64,000 nucleotides of DNA from Dehalococcoidia bacterium (GTDB taxonomy: Bacteria; Chloroflexota; Dehalococcoidia; UBA2979), in NCBI GenBank assembly GCA_023228825.1, contig JALOAL010000002.1, forward strand, positions 186,001-250,000, read 5' to 3'. The notes below the pieces were generated by a model. It worked only from the letters and a program-made list of their open reading frames with translations. It made no database searches and was not told the origin of the DNA. Position numbers and translations under genes: made by a program. This document shows, in pieces, positions 57,736 to 64,000 of the stretch (its first letter is position 1; every line of letters starts with the position of its first letter).

Positions 57736-60326
57736 CGTGTCCGCGTCCGAACGCGCAGGACGCCGTAGATGATCGCGAAGACGCCCGCGATGATCCCCAG
57801 CAGCGCCCCCCAGCGCAGCAGCACGTTCACCTCGTAGATCGGGCCGTAGTGCTGGAAGTCCGCCTCCAGGCGCCCCTCCGCCAGCAGTGTGCCGCTCGTG
57901 ATGAGCGAGGCGTCCGCGGGGGCGTACTCGCCCAGGCCGGGGAACGCGCATTGCGCGAACATGCCCTCCCCCAGGCAGGCGCACTGCGCCTTCTCCTCCG
58001 GCGACAGTGCGGCGCGTTCCTCGCGACTGAGGTCCGTCCAGCAGGCGTCGTTGGCCAGATCCTTGCCGTGCCCGCCGATCGAGGTGAGGGCCTCGAACGC
58101 CCAGCGGGAGGGCATGATGTCCATCTGGGAGCGGACCACCGGGTTCAACTCGTGCGCGGGGAGGTGCGCGCCGCTGAACAGCACCTGCGGCACGACGATG
58201 AGCGCCACGATCAGCGCGACCGCGTCCTCGGTGGGTGATGCGGCGGAGGCGAGCAACCCCAGCACCATGCCGGCCAGCGTCACGAGGGCCATGGTGACGT
58301 GGTACTGCAGGGCGATGTCCCAGCCGCCGGGCATGTCCACCGCCAGCCAGCGGATGCCCACCCACCACACCGCCTGGTACGCGGCGAAGGCAGCGGCGAG
58401 CCACACCTTCGAGAGCAGGTAGGGGAACGCCTGCAAACCGACCAGGCTCTCGCGCCGGTAGATCTCGCGGTCCTTGATCACCTCGCGCATCTGTGACAGC
58501 GCGCCCACGAGCATGGCGTTCACGATGATGGTGTTGGTGTTCGTGATGATGCGGCCGGCGTTACCGCTCGCCGTGGAGAACATGTCCCGCTCGGTAATCA
58601 GGAAGTCCAGCGAGGCCAGGAGCGGCGCCGCAGCGAGGATCAGGAGCAGCGCGAAGCGGTCGCGTGTCACCAGCCGCACGTTGCGCGCCGAGACCGTGAG
58701 CAACTGCCCCAGCGCGCGCGCGCCCCGGACTGCGGCAATCCTCGAACCGTCGCGCGGGCGCATGCTGGCGACCGAGCGTTCCAGGGGTTCCTGCACGTAC
58801 TGGTGGTGCGCCGGGTTGGCTCGGTAGCGCTGCGCCCAGTCCTCCGCCGAGCCGTAGTCGCCGTCCTGGAGCAGCGCGTAGATCTCGTCGAACTCCATGC
58901 GCCCGCGCTCGCGGTGATGCTCGCCACCATGCGCGGCGAAGTACCCGAGCGCCTCGGCGGGCGGGCCGTACCAGGCCAGGCGGCCACCGGGCACCATGAA
59001 GATCACGCGGTCGGCCAGCATCACGTTCTTCGTCGCATGGGTGATGACCACCACCGTTCGGCCCTGGTCAGAGAGGCGGCGCAGCAACTGCATCAGTTCC
59101 GTCTCGGTCACCGGGTCCAGGCCAGACGTCGGCTCGTCCAGGAAGAGCAACTGCGGCTGCGAGATCAACTCCACGCCGATGCTCACGCGCTTGATCTGCC
59201 CGCCGCTCAACTGGGAGATGCGCACGTCCCGCCGCGCGCTCATGCCGAGGTCGGCCAGGACGCCCTCCACGCGCTCGTGGCGCTCGGACGCAGACGTGCC
59301 GGCGGGGAGGCGCAGGCGGGCGGCGTAGTCCAGCGCCTCGAACGGGGTGAGGTCCATGTGGACGATGTCGCGCTGGGGGACGTAGCCGATGGCGCTGCGG
59401 AAGCGCTCCCGCTGCTCGTAGAGCGGGACGCCGTCCACGAGCACTTCGCCCGCGCCGGCCGGCTGCGTCCCCGCCAGGGCATTCAGGAGTGTGGACTTGC
59501 CGGCGCCACTCAGCCCCACCAGCACCACGAACTGACGAGGCAGGATGTGCAGCGACACATCATCCAGGATCGTCTGGCCGTCCCCGACCGTGCGCTGGAG
59601 GTTGCGCGCCTCTAGCCCCACGCCGCCTCGACCGTCGATGGCTGCGATGATCTCGTCCGGCAGAGAGCGAGCACGGCGGGCGCCCATCACCAGGCCGTCG
59701 CCCACCTCGCGCACAAGCAGCGCGCCGTTGTCGCGCCGGATCCGCACGTTGCCCAGGGATGCAGTGGCGCCCTGCGGGAAGGGGACGTCGCCCGCGACGG
59801 TCTGGCCGTCCAGCAGCGTGATGCCGCCGCTCAGGTCGCGCAACGTGACGTCACCATTCGGGCCGTCCCCGAACACGACCTCGGCGTGCGCGTCCGCGAG
59901 CACCGGGTTGCCCTCGCCCACGTCGCTCCCGGCGGCGCTCCCCACGGTGAGGACGCCCTGCTTCGGCGCGACGATCACGCGCTCGGCGGGCCCACCCGCG
60001 GCGTCCGGCGTCGCGGGCTCATAGACGCAGGTCACCACCTCGCCAGACGCCACACCCTCGATGCGGAAGTAGTCCGGGGCGCCCAGTTCGGTGGGGGTGC
60101 TGAGTGGGCGGCCCTGCACCGTGACCACCGCGGCGAGGCCCGCGGGGACGGGCTCCAGGACGGCGCGTCCGTCCTCGAGGAGGAGGAAGAGGTGATGCCG
60201 GGAGACGAAGGGGACATCGATCACGACGTCCTGGTCGCCGCCGCTGCCGATGGTGACGCGGTCCGTCTTCAGTTCGTGGACGCGCGGCGCTTCGCCGGGA
60301 ACGTAGACCGTGAGCGTTGGCCTCAT
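57732..60326 (-). CDS. ABC transporter, two FHA-like domains fused to ATPase and ABC-2 membrane domain
   Basis: 864 residues, ATG at 60326. Two forkhead-associated domains (about 1-100, VTIGSGGDQDVVI, FVSRHH, and 120-215). ABC ATPase (about 238-470): Walker A GLSGAGKST (271-279), signature SQLSGGQIKR (372-380), Walker B LLFLDEPTSGLD. A G-family-type membrane domain with about six helices follows (about 560-860), including a large Cys-containing extracellular loop. Substrate unknown. FHA domains suggest control by threonine phosphorylation. Confidence 0.92.
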   Translation of the reverse strand: MRPTLTVYVPGEAPRVHELKTDRVTIGSGGDQDVVIDVPFVSRHHLFLLLEDGRAVLEPVPAGLAAVVTVQGRPLSTPTELGAPDYFRIEGVASGEVVTCVYEPATPDAAGGPAERVIVAPKQGVLTVGSAAGSDVGEGNPVLADAHAEVVFGDGPNGDVTLRDLSGGITLLDGQTVAGDVPFPQGATASLGNVRIRRDNGALLVREVGDGLVMGARRARSLPDEIIAAIDGRGGVGLEARNLQRTVGDGQTILDDVSLHILPRQFVVLVGLSGAGKSTLLNALAGTQPAGAGEVLVDGVPLYEQRERFRSAIGYVPQRDIVHMDLTPFEALDYAARLRLPAGTSASERHERVEGVLADLGMSARRDVRISQLSGGQIKRVSIGVELISQPQLLFLDEPTSGLDPVTETELMQLLRRLSDQGRTVVVITHATKNVMLADRVIFMVPGGRLAWYGPPAEALGYFAAHGGEHHRERGRMEFDEIYALLQDGDYGSAEDWAQRYRANPAHHQYVQEPLERSVASMRPRDGSRIAAVRGARALGQLLTVSARNVRLVTRDRFALLLILAAAPLLASLDFLITERDMFSTASGNAGRIITNTNTIIVNAMLVGALSQMREVIKDREIYRRESLVGLQAFPYLLSKVWLAAAFAAYQAVWWVGIRWLAVDMPGGWDIALQYHVTMALVTLAGMVLGLLASAASPTEDAVALIVALIVVPQVLFSGAHLPAHELNPVVRSQMDIMPSRWAFEALTSIGGHGKDLANDACWTDLSREERAALSPEEKAQCACLGEGMFAQCAFPGLGEYAPADASLITSGTLLAEGRLEADFQHYGPIYEVNVLLRWGALLGIIAGVFAIIYGVLRVRTRTR

Positions 60327-60395
60327 GAGTCGGCTCCCCGGGTTAGCCCGTCAGTCCGCCGCGCGGCGGCAATTGGTCGATAAGGACGCCCAGGC

Positions 60396-61145
60396 TCAGT
60401 CCGCGAGCAGTTGGCGGACGGCGGAGCGCAGGGACTCGGTCATCGGATCGTCCGGGTGGACCAGGGCGAACACGCCCCGGCTGCCGAGTTCCAGCATCGC
60501 GTCACTGTGCGGCTGCACCGCCAGCACGGGGCAGTTGAAGGTGCTGGACACCGTCTCCGCGAGGGCGACCGGATCCAGGCTGGCGGGCGCCTTGTTCACC
60601 AGCAGCGCCATGCTCGGCACTTCCAGCGAGCGAGCCACCTCCACGGTGACGCCCGTGCCCTCGTAGTCCTGCTGGTCTGGGCGCATGACGATGACGACGG
60701 CGCTGGAGATGGCGAGCGAGAAGAGCGTCTCCTCGTTCAGACCGGGGTGCGTGTCGATGAGGAGGACGTCGAGTTCGAGTTCTTCCGTCAGTTCACGGAA
60801 GGCGGAGGTGAGCATCCGCATGTCGTAGCCCTGGCGCAGGATCTGGACGATGTCGTCCGCTCGCACGCTGGAGGGCACCAGGAAGACCGCGCCGGAGACC
60901 TGGCCTTCGAGAACGGGGATGGCCGCCTCGCGGATGGCGATCTTGCCCCAGATGTGATCGTTCAGGGAGTGGGTAATGTCCTCGCCACGGAGGCCGAAGA
61001 GGACGTGCAGTCCGGGCGACTGAATGTCGGTGTCCACCACCGCGACCCGCAGTCCCTGGGACGCCATCAACGCGGCGAGGTTCGCGGTGGTGTTCGACTT
61101 TCCGGTGCCCCCACGGAAGGAGTGCACAGAGATGATCTTTGCCAC
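60396..61145 (-). CDS. ParA/MinD-like P-loop ATPase
   Basis: 249 residues from a GTG at 61145 with GGAAGGG upstream; a longer open frame is not supported. The deviant Walker A is FRGGTGKSNTTANLA (10-24), with Arg in place of the usual first Lys of KGGxGKT. Other blocks: VDTDIQSPGLHVLFG and DVLLIDTHPGLNEETLFSLA. Such ATPases act as switches that position or regulate protein complexes. First gene of the signalling operon, with a 69-bp gap to the FHA-ABC gene; probably helps organise that membrane machinery. Confidence 0.9.
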   Translation of the reverse strand: MAKIISVHSFRGGTGKSNTTANLAALMASQGLRVAVVDTDIQSPGLHVLFGLRGEDITHSLNDHIWGKIAIREAAIPVLEGQVSGAVFLVPSSVRADDIVQILRQGYDMRMLTSAFRELTEELELDVLLIDTHPGLNEETLFSLAISSAVVIVMRPDQQDYEGTGVTVEVARSLEVPSMALLVNKAPASLDPVALAETVSSTFNCPVLAVQPHSDAMLELGSRGVFALVHPDDPMTESLRSAVRQLLAD

Positions 61146-61420
61146 GCGGTACCGCCCTTCCGCCCTGGAACACGGCAAACCGCACAAAACGCGAGCCGCC
61201 CACCAAATGACTATGTTTCTACCTGAATTTGCGCCCGCACGCCACATTTCGTAACGGATGTCTCCGCAGATCTGTGGCGCGATGCTGCGCAACGAAGCAT
61301 TTGCTGCTTCAGGCGGCTGCTCGCAGTGCGTGGTATCCCAGGAACCAGGGGGCTGAGCCGTGCAATCCCCGTGCAGCGTCGGACCCGTGGGCGCCTCGTC
61401 GGGCCACAGGTCCGACGCGC

Positions 61421-62078
61421 GTCATCGAACCGGAGGCGGGCAGGGCGGTGCGGTTCGCGTTCGGGTGCCGTGCCGCCGGCGAGTCATACGGCGCGATCGC
61501 GCGCACGCTGAACGCCGAGGGCCTCACGCCACGCGGCAAGAACGCGATCTTCACGCCATTCGCGGTCAAGGACATGCTGGTCAATCGGTTCTACCTCAGC
61601 TACGTGCGCTACCAGGGCGTAGAACTGGTCGGGCAGCATGAGCCGCTTGTCGAGGAAGAGATGTACGAGCGCGTCCAGGCTCGACGTGGCAAAGGCCGCA
61701 CCTCTCGCCAGCCATACGGGCTGAGTGGACTGTTGCGAGGACGGATCTACTGCGGACACTGCGGAAGCTAACTGCACTCGGAACGGAACCACCGGCAGAA
61801 CCTCGCTACCGCGAGCGCCATGGGAAGCCGTGTGGGACGAACGGCCGCAGTCTGTTGGCGCAGCGGGTCGACGAGCAGATCGCGGAGGTCTGGGTGCGAT
61901 CGAGTTCCCGAAGGACTGGCGCGACCGTGTGGCGGAGTTCGCATCGCGGCGCTACGAGGGACCGAGCCTCCGCTCGCTCAACGAACGGCGGCGGCGGTTG
62001 GCGCGCGCGTACGCCGATGGCGCATACAGCGACGCCGAGTACCGTGACCTCCGAACCGCGGTCGACGAACAGTTCTGA
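61421..62078 (+). pseudogene. Degenerate large serine recombinase (C-terminal part)
   Basis: From about 61421 the frame reads VIEPEAGRAVRFAFGCRAAG, then SYGAIARTLNAEGLTPRG, NRFYLSYVRYQG, LVGQHEPLVEEEMYERVQAR and a zinc-ribbon start YCGHCGS before a stop at about 61771. These are the recombinase (DUF/PF07508) and zinc-ribbon regions of serine integrases. The coding sense continues in two other frames: AQRVDEQIAEVWV near 61855, then PKDWRDRVAEFASRRYEG and LNERRRRLARAYADG to the stop at 62078. The N-terminal catalytic domain is missing. Inactive remnant, beside the tmRNA gene. Confidence 0.82.
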
Positions 62079-62192
62079 GCGGCAACCCGGGCAGTCGGTA
62101 AGCGCGTTCCGCGACCTGATCGACCATGCGCTGCGCCAACTGACACCGCGCGTGTGGTGCTGCTGACGAGCAAGGAAACCCGACGCGTTATG

Positions 62193-62222
62193 TCGGAGTG
62201 GGAGATGGTGGAGACGGGGGAG
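62193..62222 (+). repeat. ssrA-proximal copy of the direct repeat (candidate att site)
   Basis: 30 bp spanning the 3' end of the tmRNA gene (CCA at 62206-62208 on this strand) and its flank. The other copy is at 50937-50966, same orientation, 29 of 30 bases alike. The two copies bound an 11.3-kb segment that ends beside a recombinase remnant. Confidence 0.75.
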
Positions 62223-62569
62223 AGTTGAACTCCCCGTCCAGAGCACGCGAAGCACGAACGTCTACGGGTGTAGCCACGACGGAGTGTTCTTACCGGTGCC
62301 CACCCGATGGCGGTTGAGGGCTAGACCGGCCAGTCTCAGGTGGTCTTTCGCGTGGCGACTCTGAGACGCAGGTCCACGCGGCACCTCGACTTAACGTCGC
62401 GGCCGCAGGTCCGTCGAGGGGGGAGCCTGTGACCACGTCACTGCGTTACTTACGCAGCGAGGGCAAAGTTACGGTTGCCAATTATCCGTTTGCCGCCTGA
62501 TTTATGAGGGTGACGGCACCTCAACCCGCGATCCGTACCCAAACGTACCTGTCGAATCCTGTCGTCCCC
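62206..62569 (-). ncRNA. ssrA: Transfer-messenger RNA (tmRNA)
   Basis: 364 nt. The 5' GGGGACG at 62569 pairs with CGTCTCC before the discriminator A and encoded CCA at 62206 (one G-U). A T-arm-like GGGGAG-TTCAACT-CTCCCC hairpin lies just before the 3' acceptor strand. The 5' side continues ACAGGATTCGACAGGTAC, typical of tmRNA. The internal frame ends at 62450 and encodes a tag GKRIIGNRNFALAA, closing with TAA. The ALAA end is the usual degradation tag. It rescues stalled ribosomes together with SmpB, encoded 195 bp upstream. Confidence 0.95.
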
Positions 62570-62764
62570 ATGGGTACCTGGTTGGTACAAGCAATCACGA
62601 ATGCGTCTGCTACCTACATAACGCAGCAGGCGCCTCATTGGTTCCCAGTATAGGGCAGCGACCCGCAGGGCAGGAGATCGGCGCTTGGCGCTCGATCCTG
62701 GCACCGTGGCCCGAGAGGCTGATCCCGCCGCGGCGCTCCGAGGTGGAAGCGCGCGTGTTGAGGG

Positions 62765-63259
62765 CTATCGCTGGGCGTGGCGCAGGGCGCGCTGCATCGA
62801 GCGGTCGGCGTCGCGCTTGGCGATGGCGGCGCGCTTGTCGTATGTGCGCTTGCCTCGGACGAGCGCGATCTGGACTTTGGCCTTGCCGCGGGTGAGATAG
62901 AGCCGCACCGGGATGATGGTGGTGCGTGGCTGAGTCTCCAGCAGGTGCTCCCACTGCGCGATCTGGCGCTTGCGCACGAGCAGTTTGCGCGGGCGGCGGG
63001 GCTCGTGATTTTCGCGGGCGGGGCCGTAGGGGCCGATATGGACGTTGTAGAGCCACAGTTCGCTGTCACGGAAGCGCGCGTAGCCCTCCGCGATGGAGCC
63101 GCTGCCTTCGCGCAGCGCCTTGATCTCCGTGCCGGTAAGGACGATGCCCGCCTCGAGCGACTCGAGGATCTCGTAGTCGTAGCGGGCGCGGCGATTCACC
63201 GCCAGGGTGGCGCCCTGGTCGGCGGTCTCGGTCTTCTTCGGGCTCGCCTTCTTCGCCAC
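62765..63259 (-). CDS. smpB: SsrA-binding protein SmpB
   Basis: 164 residues from a GTG at 63259 (AGGA just upstream); a GTG at 63268 would add three residues. Conserved SmpB blocks: VNRRARYDYEILESLEAGIV, LTGTEIKALREG, VRLYLTRGKAKVQIALVRGK and a basic tail with AIAKRDADRSMQRALRH, which enters the ribosomal decoding site. Binds tmRNA, whose gene follows on the same strand. Confidence 0.97.
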   Translation of the reverse strand: MAKKASPKKTETADQGATLAVNRRARYDYEILESLEAGIVLTGTEIKALREGSGSIAEGYARFRDSELWLYNVHIGPYGPARENHEPRRPRKLLVRKRQIAQWEHLLETQPRTTIIPVRLYLTRGKAKVQIALVRGKRTYDKRAAIAKRDADRSMQRALRHAQR

Positions 63260-63341
63260 GATCCTCACATCTAGACATAATTATCAGCGCTGCGACTGCG
63301 GATGGCGCGCGACGCCCACGATTGTGCAGGATAAGGGGAGA

Positions 63342-63360
63342 GAGGGGCCTCGCGCCCCTC
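63342..63360 (-). terminator. Hairpin downstream of the S41 protease gene
   Basis: GAGGGGC (63342-63348) and GCCCCTC (63354-63360) with a 5-base loop, 29 bp past the protease stop. On the minus strand it is followed by TCTCCCCTTATCC, only weakly T-rich. Plausible terminator for the protease transcript. Confidence 0.5.
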
Positions 63361-63388
63361 GGTGCTCTGAGGGCGCCCGCCAGGAGGC

Positions 63389-64000
63389 CTACCGGGTGGC
63401 GGTCGCCGTCGGTTCCGCCGTGGCAGCCTCCGGAGTGGCGCTCGCAGCGGGCGCCGGCGGCAGCGGCTCGCCGCGAAGCAGGTTGATCGCGCGGTAGACC
63501 GCCACGTCTCGTTGCGCCTCGATATCCGCGAGGGTGATGGCGACCTGGACGTCCGGGATCACGCCGCGACCCTCGATCTGGTGGCCATCCGGCGTGAGCC
63601 AGCGCGCGATGGAGACGTACACGGCTCCGCCGTTCGACAATTCCACCGCGTGGTTCACGGTGCCCTTGCCAAAGGAGCGGGTGCCGACCACCTGGCCTCG
63701 GCCGTTCTCCTGTAGCGCCGCGGCGAACAGTTCCGCGCCTGAGGCGGAGAACTCGTCCTGCAGGACCACGACGGGCAGGTCCGTCAGCGTGCCGGGACTC
63801 GCCGAGGCGGTGCGCTCCGCGCCGCTGCGGTCCACCTGGCTGAAGATGACGCCGCCGTCCAGGAACATGTCCGCGATCTCCACGGTCTCGTTCAGCAGGC
63901 CGCCGGGATTGCTGCGCACGTCCAGGATCAGGCCCACCATGCCCGCCGCCTCCGCGGCGCGGATGTGCTCCTCCAGTTCCTCCGGGCTGGTGCGCTGGAA
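63389..64000 (-). CDS. S41-family C-terminal processing peptidase (5' end outside window)
   Basis: The frame is open to the right edge, leaving about 203 C-terminal residues. The CtpA-type catalytic core is visible: LILDVRSNPGGLLNETVEIA, the nucleophile Ser in DEFSASGAELFAAALQ, and the Lys in SFGKGTVNHAVEL. The tail is Pro/Ala/Thr-rich (about the last 25 residues). The PDZ domain and signal peptide would lie outside. These proteases trim exported proteins. Encoded upstream of and in line with smpB. Confidence 0.92.
   Translation of the reverse strand, partial: FQRTSPEELEEHIRAAEAAGMVGLILDVRSNPGGLLNETVEIADMFLDGGVIFSQVDRSGAERTASASPGTLTDLPVVVLQDEFSASGAELFAAALQENGRGQVVGTRSFGKGTVNHAVELSNGGAVYVSIARWLTPDGHQIEGRGVIPDVQVAITLADIEAQRDVAVYRAINLLRGEPLPPAPAASATPEAATAEPTATATR

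Overview
The window is GC-rich, densely packed bacterial DNA with many 4-base ATGA/GTGA gene overlaps. The gene set (an extracellular contractile injection system, SoxC/cytochrome pair, YeeE/TusA/rhodanese sulfur genes, large exported beta-helix and Ig-like proteins ending in a W/G-rich module, FHA-ABC transporter) suggests a free-living, probably Chloroflexota-like organism. That placement is inference; no rRNA or ribosomal protein gene is present to test it.

Layout. (1) 1-23.8 kb: an extracellular contractile injection system (eCIS). A minus-strand operon runs from the sheath (22532) through tube, gp26-like protein, a proline-rich protein, a CIS tube/adaptor protein, LysM protein, gpD-like hub, OB-fold spike, PAAR tip, gp25, two baseplate-J-type wedge proteins, a gpI-like protein and a DUF6519/beta-helix fibre, ending in a small coiled-coil protein. 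A convergent plus-strand gene at the left edge is a very large polymorphic effector with a C-terminal deaminase-type toxin motif. Upstream of the sheath are four tandem heptamers at 10-11 bp spacing, the arrangement recognised by SARP regulators, and directly beyond them is a gene for a SARP/BTAD regulator. (2) 24.2-26.3 kb: molybdopterin sulfite dehydrogenase plus lipoprotein cytochrome c. (3) 26.4-44.6 kb: four very large exported proteins (two minus, two plus) with different beta-helix, Ig-like or Gly-rich bodies but the same roughly 250-residue C-terminal module, interrupted by a malate synthase gene. (4) 44.7-45.6 kb: a second, orphan eCIS-type effector carrying the LQRxAGNxAV signature and a nuclease-like GHLL...NL domain. 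(5) 46.1-50.9 kb: msrB, then a sulfur module (YeeE/YedE transporter, a cysteine-less TusA-like protein, TusA, double-rhodanese lipoprotein), a Cox11-like lipoprotein and a TlpA thioredoxin. (6) 50.9-62.2 kb: a segment bounded by a 30-bp direct repeat (29/30 identical) of the 3' end of the tmRNA gene. It holds a six-gene signalling operon (ParA-like ATPase, FHA-ABC transporter, cNMP-patatin, hybrid kinase, Hpt, response regulator) and a decayed serine recombinase, so it looks like a fossil integrative element. (7) 62.2-64 kb: ssrA, smpB and the 3' part of a CtpA-type S41 protease.

The strongest leads are the SARP-plus-heptamer control of an eCIS, its two putative toxins (one remote from the locus), the four-member surface protein family with a shared C-terminal module, and the ssrA-bounded signalling island. 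No capsid, terminase, portal, holin or CRISPR gene was seen, which separates the contractile locus from a prophage.
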